From positions 310,001 through 374,000 of the forward strand of contig NZ_WPIN01000007.1 in NCBI RefSeq assembly GCF_009754945.1: a stretch of 64,000 bases of DNA. The letters are read 5' to 3'. Below the pieces are notes generated by a model that worked only from the letters and a program-made list of their open reading frames with translations, was not told the DNA's origin and searched no databases. The stretch comes from Spirosoma arboris. Lineage in GTDB: Bacteria > Bacteroidota > Bacteroidia > Cytophagales > Spirosomataceae. Positions 35,211 through 43,877 of the stretch are shown here, piece by piece (position 1 is the stretch's first letter; each line of letters starts with the position of its first letter). Both the position numbers and the translations under genes were made by a program.

Positions 35211-37952
35211 ATGATACGGATGATCCAAAGCCGTTCTGCCGCTCACGCCAAAGCCTATTTTTCCGAGGCTTTGGTGAAGGCCGACTATTACCTGTCTGAT
35301 CAGGATCAGGAATACAGCGGGCGCTTGCAAGGCAAGCTGGCCGAACGTATAGGGATTACCGGTCCTGTTACGAAGGATGCGTTTTTCGCGCTCTGCGAAA
35401 ATGTCAGCCTGGTGACGGGTGAGGCGTTGACGCCCCGCACCAAAGACGAGCGGACGACGGGCTACGATATTAATTTTCATTGTCCAAAATCGGTCAGCAT
35501 CCTGCATGCGCTGTCGAACGACACGCATATCCGCGATGCGTTTGAGGAGGCTGTCCGGCAGACCATGCTCGACATGGAAGCCGACAGCAAAACGCGGGTG
35601 CGCAAGAATAATATGGATGACGAGCGCGATACGGGTGAGTTGATCTGGGCTGATTTTATCCATCAAACAGCAAGGCCGGTTGGCGAATATTTACCCGACC
35701 CGCATTTGCATGCCCACTGTTTTGTCTTTAATGCGACTTGGGACGAGAAAGAAAACCAGATGAAAGCGGTTCAATTCCGGGACATCAAACGGGACATGCC
35801 CTATTACCAGGCCCGGTTTCATAAACGGCTGTCGGATCAATTGATTGAGCAAGGGTACCAAATCAGACGCACGGGAAAATCGTTCGAGATCGAAAATGTG
35901 CCCGTGTCCGTCATCGATCTATTTTCCAAGCGAACCGATGAGATTGGTCGGGTCGCCCAAGAGAAAGGCATCACCGATGCCAGGGAACTCAGCGAGCTGG
36001 GTGCCCGCACCCGCGCCAAAAAGCAGAAAGGCCATAGTATGGCCGAACTGAAAGCCGACTGGCGTCGGCAAATTGACGAATTGGGGCCAGACGACCAAGG
36101 CCAGGGTAAACGCGTTATCCGGTTTGCACCAAATAAAGAAAAACAGGTGATGACACCAAAGCACTGCGTCGATCATGCCATCGGGCATGATTTCGAGCGG
36201 GCTTCGGTCATGCATGATCGGCGTCTATTGGCCACCGCCTATCGGCACAGCATCGGCCATGTGGACGTGTCGTTAGACACGATCACCGAGCAGCTGGAAG
36301 CCGATGAGCGGCTAATCCAGGTCGTCGAAAAAGGGCGTACGCTGTGCACCACCCGGCAGGTGCTGGCCGAAGAACAGCACATGGTTAATCTGGCCCGACT
36401 GGGTCAAGGCAAACTCAAACCGCTCTACACCAAAGCGCCAGCCCTGACACTAACAGGTCAGCAGGCCGACGCCGTCAGGCATCTGCTGACCAGCCCGCAT
36501 CGGGTGTCGATTATTCGAGGGGCGGCCGGTTCGGGCAAAACCACCCTGATGCACGAAGCGATTGAGAAGATCGAACAAGCTGGTAAGCGAGTGACGGTGG
36601 TTGCACCCTCCTCGCAGGCGTCGCGTGGCGTGTTACGCGAGGAAGGCTTTACCCAGGCGCAAACGGTGGCCCAACTCCTCGCCGATGAAACCATGCAGCA
36701 AAACCTGACAGGCCAGGTCTTGTGGGTGGACGAAGCAGGACTACTGGGCACCCAGGATATGACGAGGTTGCTAAGCTTGGCAACCCAAAAAAATGCGCGC
36801 CTGATTTTAGGAGGAGACACGCGCCAACACGCTAGTGTTGTGCGGGGCGACGCTTTACGGATCATCAACACCGTAGGCGGTATCCAGACTGCCGAAGTCA
36901 ATAAGATCTATCGCCAAAAAAACGAAGCGTATCGCCAGGCGGTCGAAGACCTGGCCAAAGGCGATATGCGCAGTGGGTTTGCCAAATTGGATCAACTGGG
37001 ATCTATTCAGGAGATTGACCCGCTGCAACCGAATGCCACCTTAGTCGAAGACTATGTGGCGACGGTGCAGCAAGGCAAATCGGCCCTGGTAATCTCGCCC
37101 ACCCACGAGCAAAGCGAGGCAGTAACCGAGGCGATTCGGGAAAAACTCAAAGCCACTGGCTTGGTAGGTAAGAAGGAAATCAACGCGCCCCGATTAGCGA
37201 ATAGGAATTTGACCGAAGCCCAGAAAAGCGATTGGCGCAATTTTCAGGCCGGGCAGATTATCCAGTTCAACCAAAACGGACCTGGCATCAAGCGGGGCAG
37301 TGTTTGGACCGTAGAAAGCAGCTCGGAGAGCGGAATTTTCATTCGGCAGGATGATCAGCCACCCATCGCTTTACCACTTCACAAACCGGGCGATTTTGAT
37401 GTGTATCAGAAAGGCGACATTCATCTGGCCAAAGGCGATCAGGTGCGCATTACCCGCAATGGGTTCGATCAGGACAAAAATCGGCTCAATAACGGCCAAT
37501 TGCTGGACGTGGTCAAGGTCAGCAAACATGGGGACATCATGTTGCGCAACAACCTCAGCAAAGCGGAGTATCGATTGAGCCAGAACTATGGTCATCTGGC
37601 GCATGCGTATTGCATCACGTCTCACGCATCGCAGGGTAAAACCGTCGATGAGGTGTTTATTTCGCAGCCCGCTTCAACCTTTCCGGGAACGGATGCCAAG
37701 CAATTTTATGTGTCGGTATCGCGGGCTCGTTTCCAGGCCCGTATTTATACCGACGACAAAGCCCAATTATTGGACTATGCATTACGGGATGGCCATCGTC
37801 AATCAGCGCTGGAACTGGTAGGCCAGACCCAGGAGCTGATTGAGCAGCATATCCGAAATACGTTGAGCCGCTCATCGGCCAGCAAAGCGGTGCCGAATGA
37901 GCGGCCAAAACCATCACCCTCTAAAGACCGCGACTATGAACCAGGGCTTTAA
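35211..37952 (+). CDS. MobF-family relaxase-helicase (TraI/TrwC-like)
   Basis: 913 residues. The N-terminal relaxase domain has active-site tyrosines in KADYYLSDQD (about 25) and the three-His metal site PDPHLHAHCFVFN (about 162). The C-terminal RecD-like helicase has Walker A RGAAGSGKTTLMHEA (about 440), Walker B LWVDEAGLLGTQDM (about 503) and a late SHASQGKTVDEVFIS (about 803). It nicks oriT, stays bound to the 5' end and unwinds the transferred strand. The start could be the ATG at 35211 or 35220. Confidence 0.92.
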   Translation: MIRMIQSRSAAHAKAYFSEALVKADYYLSDQDQEYSGRLQGKLAERIGITGPVTKDAFFALCENVSLVTGEALTPRTKDERTTGYDINFHCPKSVSILHALSNDTHIRDAFEEAVRQTMLDMEADSKTRVRKNNMDDERDTGELIWADFIHQTARPVGEYLPDPHLHAHCFVFNATWDEKENQMKAVQFRDIKRDMPYYQARFHKRLSDQLIEQGYQIRRTGKSFEIENVPVSVIDLFSKRTDEIGRVAQEKGITDARELSELGARTRAKKQKGHSMAELKADWRRQIDELGPDDQGQGKRVIRFAPNKEKQVMTPKHCVDHAIGHDFERASVMHDRRLLATAYRHSIGHVDVSLDTITEQLEADERLIQVVEKGRTLCTTRQVLAEEQHMVNLARLGQGKLKPLYTKAPALTLTGQQADAVRHLLTSPHRVSIIRGAAGSGKTTLMHEAIEKIEQAGKRVTVVAPSSQASRGVLREEGFTQAQTVAQLLADETMQQNLTGQVLWVDEAGLLGTQDMTRLLSLATQKNARLILGGDTRQHASVVRGDALRIINTVGGIQTAEVNKIYRQKNEAYRQAVEDLAKGDMRSGFAKLDQLGSIQEIDPLQPNATLVEDYVATVQQGKSALVISPTHEQSEAVTEAIREKLKATGLVGKKEINAPRLANRNLTEAQKSDWRNFQAGQIIQFNQNGPGIKRGSVWTVESSSESGIFIRQDDQPPIALPLHKPGDFDVYQKGDIHLAKGDQVRITRNGFDQDKNRLNNGQLLDVVKVSKHGDIMLRNNLSKAEYRLSQNYGHLAHAYCITSHASQGKTVDEVFISQPASTFPGTDAKQFYVSVSRARFQARIYTDDKAQLLDYALRDGHRQSALELVGQTQELIEQHIRNTLSRSSASKAVPNERPKPSPSKDRDYEPGL

Positions 37953-38331
37953 GCTTCGCTTCGACCAGCTGCGCGAAAGTGATCCAACCCATGATGATAC
38001 AGCATCGGGCTCGCTTGAGACCGACCCCTATCAACAACCGGGCTATGTGCGGAATGTCTGTTTCGTCTGGCCAGACAACCGACGCATGTTTTTTAACTAT
38101 GCGTATCTGGTAGCGGTAGAATTTGAGCCTGGACACGAAACGAATGTCATCAAGCTGTCTTTTTCATCGCATACCGTTTTGGTTAAAGGGTATAGTTTGG
38201 AACCGCTCTTTATGGCCTTGCTCGATCATTTGCCCCGGCTGATTACCGCCATCGAGCCCCGCTACGTGCTGGCGGAGGATAAAACAGAGGCCGTGGTCAT
38301 CGAGATACACGTCGAGAAAAAAGACGCCTAA
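37936..38331 (+). CDS. Conserved mobile-element protein of unknown function
   Basis: 131 residues, soluble, not recognised. Its start overlaps the last codons of the relaxase gene by 17 bases, so expression is coupled. No motif is visible. A strong convergent terminator follows at 38361. It may assist relaxase function; this is positional inference only. Confidence 0.6.
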   Translation: MNQGFKLRFDQLRESDPTHDDTASGSLETDPYQQPGYVRNVCFVWPDNRRMFFNYAYLVAVEFEPGHETNVIKLSFSSHTVLVKGYSLEPLFMALLDHLPRLITAIEPRYVLAEDKTEAVVIEIHVEKKDA

Positions 38332-38360
38332 TTTGGTCTGAAACGAAGTTAGATAGAGAA

Positions 38361-38388
38361 AAGCCGGGCAGAAATCTCTGCCCGGCTT
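38361..38388. terminator. Bidirectional terminator
   Basis: AAGCCGGGCAG pairs perfectly with CTGCCCGGCTT around AAATCT, between a plus-strand and a minus-strand gene. Confidence 0.85.
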
Positions 38389-38395
38389 CGCGGGG

Positions 38396-38629
38396 TTATT
38401 CCTTGGGTTTATTACGCCGGATGACCAAATTAGCATCCTGGCCTTTGTCCTTCAGGTACGAGATGCCCAGTGAATTGATGGACAGATTTAAGCCCTCTCC
38501 GCCGTTGTGCTCCCAGGCAGCGCCTATGGGGAGCCAGGTAGACTTGGCATTGCCCTCCCTGGTTTCGACCACATAGATCGTATGGGTTGGTGTATTGGAA
38601 GTGGTTTCAGGTTGGGTAGTCATCATCAT
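38396..38629 (-). CDS. DUF736-like small protein, copy A
   Basis: 77 residues. THTIYVVETREG... then WLPIGAAWEHNGGEGLNLSINSLG resembles DUF736 proteins of mobile elements (IGAAWxxxxKEGxxYLSVxLD). The relation is by eye. Paralogues lie at 39188 (frameshifted) and 45349. A good ribosome site (AAAAGGAG) precedes the ATG cluster, which is unusual in this window. It is read from element E1 copy 1, 24 bases upstream. Confidence 0.7.
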   Translation of the reverse strand: MMMTTQPETTSNTPTHTIYVVETREGNAKSTWLPIGAAWEHNGGEGLNLSINSLGISYLKDKGQDANLVIRRNKPKE

Positions 38630-38652
38630 ATCTCCTTTTCTGTTTGGTTGAT

Positions 38653-38827
38653 GATGGGAGCGGCCATAGGTCAAGCGAGGGGGCCAGCTCCCCGAAGGGC
38701 AAAAATCGATGCGCAGCCAATCGGCGTAGCGTCTATTTTTGACCGAAGTCGGCAGAGGCCGAGCCTTTTTGACATGTCAAAAAGGAGGGATAAGCGCAAG
38801 CCCCCTCGCTTGACCTACGCTGCCATC
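38653..38827. other. Structured element E1, copy 1
   Basis: A 175-nt inverted-repeat element. Outer helix: 38667-38683 with 38801-38817, 17 perfect pairs, extended by GATGG-AGCG/CGCT-CCATC. Inner helix AAAAAT...ATTTTT at 38701-38740. Hairpin CCTTTTTGACATGTCAAAAAGG region at 38764-38785. Both outer flanks carry AAAGGAG. Copy 2 at 45582 shares the fold with compensatory changes. It lies directly upstream of a DUF736-like gene on the minus strand. Confidence 0.75.
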
Positions 38828-38924
38828 AACATTCAACCAAGACAGGAAAGGAGGTTCTGATGAAGCCCACCAAACGATCCATTGCCCATCAACTGGTTTG
38901 TATCTATGTGGTCGAAGCCAGGGT

Positions 38925-39115
38925 GCTGTAAGTTGTAAATGTAGTCAACGGCTTTTTGTGCCTGGGAAGCCGCTGAGGCAGTAGGGCATTTGTCATCATT
39001 GACGATCTGGCATCAAGATTGACAATAAGCGCCCTGGAGAGCCTGTTGCATTTCGGCTAATCCGTTCAAAGCGAATTCCACTTGGCCGATGGCAGTTCTG
39101 CTAACTGATAATCTT
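38925..39115 (-). pseudogene. Remnant of a second ArdC-like gene
   Basis: On the minus strand, GAYCQS-stop-CQIVNDDK followed by SQAQKAVDYIYNLQHP aligns with the C-terminus of the intact ArdC-like protein at 45842 (HAAYIQSWLQVLKDDK ... SYAQKAVEYLHRLQPT). A TGA replaces a Trp, and the part further upstream is recognisable only in another frame. It shows that the E1/ardC/DUF736-like module was duplicated and one ardC copy decayed. Confidence 0.7.
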
Positions 39116-39187
39116 TGAGTTGTAGGCCACGATCATGCTGGCCACTTTATCCAACTGTCTGTCTAGTCAACCGCAACTATGTCTTTC

Positions 39188-39462
39188 TCAGTTACGTAAC
39201 TTCATCGCTGGAGAATTTCGCCCCTTGATGCCAAAAGCCAAGTGGATTTGTATCCGCTCGGCTTTCGGTTTATTGGGGTAGACGGAGAGGAACACGTTTT
39301 GGCCCAAATTATTGAGGGACAGGTTCATGCCTTCGCCGTCATGATGTAGCCAAGCTATGCCAACTCTGATCCAGTCGGGGTTATAAGTACCCTTGCGTTT
39401 TTTACAAAATAAACTCTGTGGGTTGGTGCTTTAGCATTGATTTCATCTAGTTTAGTCATCAT
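39188..39462 (-). pseudogene. DUF736-like small protein, copy B, frameshifted
   Basis: The frame opens at MMTKLDEINAKAPTHRVYFVK and then shifts. Family sequence continues in the -1 frame (KGTYNPDWIRVGIAWLHHDG, then EGMNLSLNNLGQNV) to a TGA at 39188. The shift point is a run of six A in GTA AAA AAC GCA, which contains the slippery heptamer A AAA AAC in the correct phase. A lost A is the simple reading; programmed -1 frameshifting is the interesting one. Read conceptually it would be about 91 residues, longer than copies A and C. Confidence 0.7.
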
Positions 39463-39481
39463 CACATCTCCTTCGTTTGTT

Positions 39482-39535
39482 GTTGATGATGGAAGCGTCC
39501 ATCGTTCGAGCGACGCGTTGGACAAAGTAGTCCAA
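39482..39535. other. Truncated E1 element, copy 3
   Basis: The stretch 39482-39516 is nearly identical to the 5' part of E1 copy 2 (GATGATGGAAGCGTCC, CGTTCGAGCGACG). It then jumps to a hairpin TTGGAC/GTCCAA (39518-39535) resembling the internal E1 hairpin, while the 3' outer arm is missing. It lies upstream of the frameshifted DUF736-like gene, as expected for a decayed module. Confidence 0.65.
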
Positions 39536-39574
39536 ACTAGATTGGCCAATTGGGCTTATGCCAGCTAATACAAA

Positions 39575-39602
39575 AAAAGACTGGCTAAGTAGCCAGTCTT
39601 TT
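39575..39602. terminator. Bidirectional terminator
   Basis: AAAAGACTGGCT pairs perfectly with AGCCAGTCTTTT around AAGT. Confidence 0.8.
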
Positions 39603-39766
39603 AAGTGTTCCCTTAATAATTAACCCTTAGTGATTAAGGATCCCTGGGACAAACATGCTTGTTCCCGTTTATAGAGGATGATTAAAATTTGTTGAATGCC
39701 AAAATCCTGTAGGCGAAGGCCGTTATTTAAAGCCCAAATACCTGTATGCTTCTTTGGAGTGACTGC

Positions 39767-39793
39767 TTCGCACTTTTGGAAGAAAAGTACGAA
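39767..39793. repeat. Dispersed GTACGAAA inverted repeat, degenerate copy
   Basis: TTCGCACTTTTGGAAG followed by AAAAGTACGAA: the same hairpin design as the copies at 41541, 42835 and 43878, with one mismatch in the stem. Confidence 0.55.
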
Positions 39794-39883
39794 ACTAAAA
39801 TGATAGCCTCTTTTAAAACGAACATCCGTTTATAGAGCAACAAGCTAGAAAAAATGAATAAAGGGCATTTATAGACAGACACC

Positions 39884-40360
39884 TTAAAGTTCATACTGAA
39901 TTGGTGGGAGCGTAACGGTTTCCAACCAGTAGGTGCGCAACTCACGAAAACAAGTTAGCCAGTCAGCGAACTCGATTGGTTTAACCACGTAAGCCGAAAC
40001 CCCCAGTTGATAGGCGTCCTTAATATCGATAGGGTCAACTGAAGAGGTAAGCATAACAATCGGAAGCGTACCGATAGGCGAAGGCATGGCTCTAATCTGC
40101 TTGAGCAACTGCCACCCAGTAGCATTAGTGGGCAAGTAGAGATCCAGCAAAATAAGTTTGGGGATTTCCCATTCTTGATAGCGCCAGTCCTCAAGTAAGG
40201 TCATTGCTTGCTCAAGGGTGGCTACGCGCTGTGCGGTTAGCTCACTCATACATTGCCGCATGGCCTGTTGAATGATCAGCCATTGATCGTCATCATCTTC
40301 AACAATGAGTAGTTTAGCGTTTTTAAAATTGGCATTGATCAGATTATGGGCGCTTTTCAC
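39884..40360 (-). CDS. Single-domain response regulator
   Basis: 158 residues consisting of one REC domain. The acidic pocket is IVEDDDDQ (about 20), the phosphorylated Asp is in LILLDLYLP (about 72), the Thr/Ser switch is VMLTSSVD and the Lys is in YVVKPIEF (about 128). No output domain, so it works by protein contact, like CheY or Rcp1. No histidine kinase is in the element. It is divergent from a second such gene at 40669. Confidence 0.85.
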   Translation of the reverse strand: MKSAHNLINANFKNAKLLIVEDDDDQWLIIQQAMRQCMSELTAQRVATLEQAMTLLEDWRYQEWEIPKLILLDLYLPTNATGWQLLKQIRAMPSPIGTLPIVMLTSSVDPIDIKDAYQLGVSAYVVKPIEFADWLTCFRELRTYWLETVTLPPIQYEL

Positions 40361-40465
40361 GATTACTAAAGAGGTTAGTGTGTACTCTACTAACTCGCCA
40401 CTGGCACTATTGATTAAGCGGATAGCTTTATAAATCTCCTGCCAAGGGCGTGCGTTTGAAAAAAA

Positions 40466-40528
40466 GCCACGTTTGAGCGTGGCCTTCTAACTCCCATTCC
40501 CATTTCAACAACCTTGATTATCAAGGTT
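40466..40528. repeat. Two hairpins between divergent response-regulator genes
   Basis: GCCACG/CGTGGC (40466-40483) and the 19-base palindrome AACCTTGAT-T-ATCAAGGTT (40510-40528) lie in the 308-base gap. Apart from these and the repeat at 40550, I see nothing in this gap. Confidence 0.5.
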
Positions 40529-40549
40529 TACAAAAATACTTTTTCACCA

Positions 40550-40568
40550 GGTTTCGCTGTACGAAACC
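40550..40568. repeat. Dispersed inverted repeat, short copy
   Basis: GGTTTCG CTGTA CGAAACC is a 7-bp hairpin sharing the TTTCG/CGAAA feet of the larger repeat family. Confidence 0.4.
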
Positions 40569-40668
40569 AAAACGACAGTATTATTAGCGGCCTGTAACAT
40601 TTCAAACGTGGGCTAGTTAAGCTTAAAATCCTACTGAATGGGCGTTTTCGCTTTCTAACTTAACTAGA

Positions 40669-41079
40669 ATGGGGATGGCCAAGTCAATAACTTCCGTTTG
40701 GGTTATTGATGATATTGACGATCAGACGCTTATCACAATCGCTTTTAAAAATATTGATCCTATTATCCTAGTAACCTTATTGGATAAGGATGAAGCTTTT
40801 TTGAACCATATTCAACAGGCTAGTCCGTTAGCTAAGTTAGTACTGTTAGATTTGAATATGCCCAAGATAAATGGATTTGAAGCCTTGAAAGAATTAAGGG
40901 CTAACACCAAATATGATGCAGTTCCTATTATCGTGTTAACCACCTCATCAAATTCTACAGATAAAGAAATTGCCTGGTCACTAGGAGCTAATGGCTTTTT
41001 CAATAAACCCGTTACCTATACAGAGCTAATGAATGTGATACAAAAAGTGGCTATTCAATGGCATGTATTTCAAAATTAA
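40669..41079 (+). CDS. Single-domain response regulator
   Basis: 136 residues, one REC domain. WVIDDIDDQ (about 11), LVLLDLNMPKING (about 61), IIVLTTSS (about 86) and FFNKPVTY (about 108) give the full phospho-acceptor set. Sequence is closer to the Bacteroidota Rcp1-like group than to CheY. It has no output domain and no partner kinase nearby. Confidence 0.85.
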   Translation: MGMAKSITSVWVIDDIDDQTLITIAFKNIDPIILVTLLDKDEAFLNHIQQASPLAKLVLLDLNMPKINGFEALKELRANTKYDAVPIIVLTTSSNSTDKEIAWSLGANGFFNKPVTYTELMNVIQKVAIQWHVFQN

Positions 41080-41225
41080 CTAAGCAAGTTAAAACTGGAT
41101 TTGTGGAAGCGTAACAATTTCTCATCAGTAGATGTGAACGTTTGTAAAGAGCTTTTCCTCACTAGATCAGAAGTCTTTCTAATGAGTGGTGTTTAGTCAA
41201 AAATAACTAACAGCCTATAGCAATC

Positions 41226-41464
41226 ATGTCCCCGCCACTGGTTATCCAAGTCGGTAAACCCAAGGGCCACTTTCAAGGCTTTAGACGGATCAATACGCGC
41301 TTTACATTCGACAACGGCACGGTGTGGCTACAAATGAAGCGAAGTACTTTTATTTGTACACCAATAATCCCCGCGCCAGAGTTGTCTATGAACACACTAG
41401 TTTTTTTATCCTAGAAATTGATGGGACAGAGAAGACAGTACAGGTCATCCCAGGGGATAAATAA
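41226..41464 (+). pseudogene. Small gene broken by a frameshift
   Basis: The frame reads MSPPLVIQVGKPKGHFQGF ... DNGTVWLQ. One base later the continuation KYFYLYTNNPRARVVYEHTS ... TVQVIPGDK is open to a TAA at 41464. One extra A in CAAATG would join them (VWLQNEAKYFY). The whole would be about 80 residues of unknown function. Like copy B at 39188, the lesion is an A-run contraction. Confidence 0.6.
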
Positions 41465-41540
41465 GCTACCTACAGCTAGTGTAGTACTAGATGATATTTT
41501 CGTAGGGGCGAGTTCTATGCTCCTTTTAGATAGCACGTCA

Positions 41541-41569
41541 TTTCGTACTTTGGGAAGTAAAGTACGAAA
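41541..41569. repeat. Dispersed 29-nt inverted repeat
   Basis: TTTCGTACTTT and AAAGTACGAAA are perfect 11-base arms around GGGAAGT. The following CGGCAGAACC is also shared with the copy at 42835. Confidence 0.75.
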
Positions 41570-41653
41570 CGGCAGAACCTTGTACTGACTGGCCCCCAAA
41601 AAGCCACTAGCGCCCTTTTGGGGGGTTAGTGACTTTTTGGGCACCCTTGTCAA

Positions 41654-42097
41654 CTAAGGCTTTAGTTGACTAAGATAGGCTTGTTTGGAAGAAATAGTTC
41701 TAGCAGCAAGTCTAGATTTAGTCTGGGCTGCCATATCCAACAGTTTCTTATCAAGCTTCATATACGTCATAACGCCTGCCTCACTATCGGTAGCCCCATT
41801 TTTCTTCGCTAAATCGTACCAGGCTTGAGTCAGATCTTGCAATAACTGGCCGATCGGCTCACTCTTTTCAAATTCACTAATCGTGATTTTATCTAGGGCG
41901 GTATAAATCACTTTCACGGTGGGGCTACTCGGTACGCCTGAGACACTACTGGGCGGGGAGTCAACAATACTAAGTCTTCGCTCCTCACTCTGAGCGAGGG
42001 CACTCCGCGACAAACAGAATGCGACTACTAATACGAGTAGGGTCTTGATTCTGGAGGTGCCCCCCAGCGACGATGTACAGATGTTTTGTATAGGCAT
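41654..42097 (-). CDS. Exported protein of unknown function
   Basis: 147 residues with a signal peptide (about residues 15-36, ending SALAQS). The mature part is helical and charged (LLQDLTQAWYDLAKKNG, LDKKLLDMAAQTKSRLAARTIS), with no known domain. The in-frame Met at 42172 would add 25 residues ahead of the signal and is less likely. Confidence 0.6.
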   Translation of the reverse strand: MPIQNICTSSLGGTSRIKTLLVLVVAFCLSRSALAQSEERRLSIVDSPPSSVSGVPSSPTVKVIYTALDKITISEFEKSEPIGQLLQDLTQAWYDLAKKNGATDSEAGVMTYMKLDKKLLDMAAQTKSRLAARTISSKQAYLSQLKP

Positions 42098-42206
42098 GGT
42101 GATTGAGGCCTGAGGTTTGTAACGGTGGAGTTTTTTGGGCAGGTAATAACCACAGACCCAACAATATAACACAATTAATCCATTAAATAATTCTTCTTAG
42201 AGAAAA

Positions 42207-42261
42207 GTAAACAAAAAGTTAAAAATTTAGTTGTTCACAAAATTTTTAACTTTTTGTTTAC
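42207..42261. repeat. Perfect 22-bp AT-rich hairpin
   Basis: The arms 42207-42228 and 42240-42261 are perfect inverted copies starting GTAAACAAAAAG, with an 11-base loop. The right arm is also the 3' end of a possible minus-strand gene remnant, so it may be that gene's terminator. Confidence 0.7.
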
Positions 42262-42372
42262 CATCTTTTGTAATCAGTCTATAGCCAGGGGTGGCCCAGC
42301 CAGCTGCTACCAGCAGAAACTTACGCCAATTCTGATTCTTGGTCGTGAATAATAAACGGGCGACTAAAATAA
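42227..42372 (-). pseudogene. Possible small gene remnant without a start codon
   Basis: The minus strand is open for about 48 codons and reads like protein (LLFTTKNQNWRKFLLVAAGW, then ATPGYRLITKDGKQKVKN) up to TAA at 42227-42229. No ATG, GTG or TTG is available before an upstream stop, so it is either a 5'-truncated gene or chance. Confidence 0.35.
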
Positions 42373-42411
42373 AACGCTATCGTTTTTGTATCTTTTCAAC
42401 CAGTACTGACT

Positions 42412-42765
42412 TTGAGCGTTTCGCCGGACCAAATTATTCCCTGTATGAGAGCAAGCTTGATCGCTCTGATTGGAGCTGAAAACACCAGACTGCAATTGAT
42501 CCCGTCCACCGACGAACCGGCCCTGATCGAAAGCAGCTATGAGCGTTTGCAAAAGTTGGTTTGGGATCTGAAACAACTGGGTCCTAACGCCTCGGCGGTG
42601 AACCGGGTGTGGCCGATTCTGGTCAGGGTGGGTAACAACGAGCTTCGCCAGATGCGCGGTCAGTATCAGAACGCGTTACGCACTCAAGACACAACAGCTT
42701 ATGTAGATGCTCATCATCAGCTAAAGGCCAAAATCAGGGAGACGATTTTACCGCTTTTTCACTAA
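42412..42765 (+). CDS. Hypothetical protein
   Basis: 117 residues, soluble, largely helical (SSYERLQKLVWDLKQLG, ELRQMRGQYQNALRTQD). Not recognised. A second Met 11 codons in is an alternative start. It stands alone between repeats within the element. Confidence 0.5.
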   Translation: MSVSPDQIIPCMRASLIALIGAENTRLQLIPSTDEPALIESSYERLQKLVWDLKQLGPNASAVNRVWPILVRVGNNELRQMRGQYQNALRTQDTTAYVDAHHQLKAKIRETILPLFH

Positions 42766-42834
42766 GCATTTCTAGTAAATACCCGTGATTTTTAGAACTA
42801 TAGGACCAACCTCGTAGATTTGTAAAGAATACGG

Positions 42835-42863
42835 TTTCGTATTTTGGGAAGTAAAGTACGAAA
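42835..42863. repeat. Dispersed 29-nt inverted repeat
   Basis: TTTCGTATTTTGGGAAGTAA followed by AGTACGAAA. It matches the copy at 41541 except for one base, and the trailing CGGCAGAACC is also conserved. Confidence 0.75.
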
Positions 42864-42972
42864 CGGCAGAACCATTTCTTTCGGTATACCCATTAATAGT
42901 TTGTTAGTATAAATAAAGTGCATTATCTTGCCGATCCCTATATACTCCTAACGACCAAGCCTTTACTTAGGC

Positions 42973-43272
42973 ATGCACACGCATAAAGCAGATCGGTATA
43001 ATACGCTTTATGCCATTCTTTTAGATCGCTGGCCTGATAACCGTCCCATGGACGTGCTCAACTTAGCCAAGGCTCAAGATACCAACGATCAGAAACTACT
43101 GGCCGCTAGCATTAGCCGCCTTCAGAAAGGCCTTAGCAGCCTGCTTAGCCAAGTCAATTCTAGCCGAGCCTCCCAGCAAACGCTTGACGACTTACACACC
43201 CAAATCCAGCAGCTTTCTGACAAGCAAGCGGCTTATGATTTGATCGATCAGATCAATAACCAGCTCGACTAA
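42973..43272 (+). CDS. Hypothetical helical protein
   Basis: 99 residues, soluble and helical, possibly a coiled coil in residues 40-97 (SRLQKGLSSLLSQVNSSRAS, LHTQIQQLSDKQAAYDLIDQ). Not recognised. No partner suggested by position. Confidence 0.5.
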   Translation: MHTHKADRYNTLYAILLDRWPDNRPMDVLNLAKAQDTNDQKLLAASISRLQKGLSSLLSQVNSSRASQQTLDDLHTQIQQLSDKQAAYDLIDQINNQLD

Positions 43273-43454
43273 CTCCACTCTCGTTTGCATTAGACCAACT
43301 ATATACCTTCAGCGCGTTCACATCTAAGATTAATTAAGACAAATTAGTATGCATACATACCAAATAGTAAATATCTAAACAAAAATTGAATTAAAAAGAT
43401 ATATTATTTGACTTTTTGATCTATTTGTCGTCCAAGAGTTAACTAAATAGCTAT

Positions 43455-43844
43455 ATGAAGACCGCACCATTAAAAAGACAGTTGCCTATACTGGATACAC
43501 GTACGTCTGAGTATATAATAGCTCATTGGCTTGAAGCAATCACGAACTTCTACGGATATTATCACCAATTAACTGCCTGTATCAGCCAGGGGATAATTGA
43601 AAAAGAGTTAAGAAGCAACCTAGCCTATATGGGTCAGTGCCCAGTGAGTGAATTGATAAAGCTGACTCGTTGCATGCAAACGGAGTTGGCAAAATTAACT
43701 CAAGCTATGGATCAAGTAGATCTTCTCAAGACCCCTACTGCTAAGATGATTTGTGCCAACCTGGCAGGTCATACATTGCGATTAAATCAATTAAGTGGCC
43801 AAGCCCAAACTAGGCTTTACTTAATCAAGCGATCTGCTTCATAA
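43455..43844 (+). CDS. Hypothetical protein
   Basis: 129 residues, soluble, helical, with no known motif. The upstream 180 bases are AT-rich (43320-43450) and could hold a promoter. A copy of the dispersed inverted repeat begins 34 bases after its stop. Confidence 0.5.
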   Translation: MKTAPLKRQLPILDTRTSEYIIAHWLEAITNFYGYYHQLTACISQGIIEKELRSNLAYMGQCPVSELIKLTRCMQTELAKLTQAMDQVDLLKTPTAKMICANLAGHTLRLNQLSGQAQTRLYLIKRSAS

Positions 43845-43877
43845 GCGCAAAAATTCTGCTGGCAATTTCTATTTTGG

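Noticed and set aside
38860..38931. Short frame after E1 copy 1 with a good AAAGGAG site (MKPTKRSIAHQLVC...)
   Set aside because: Only 23 codons, not matched by the corresponding frame after E1 copy 2; the AAAGGAG sequence is better seen as part of the conserved flank of E1.
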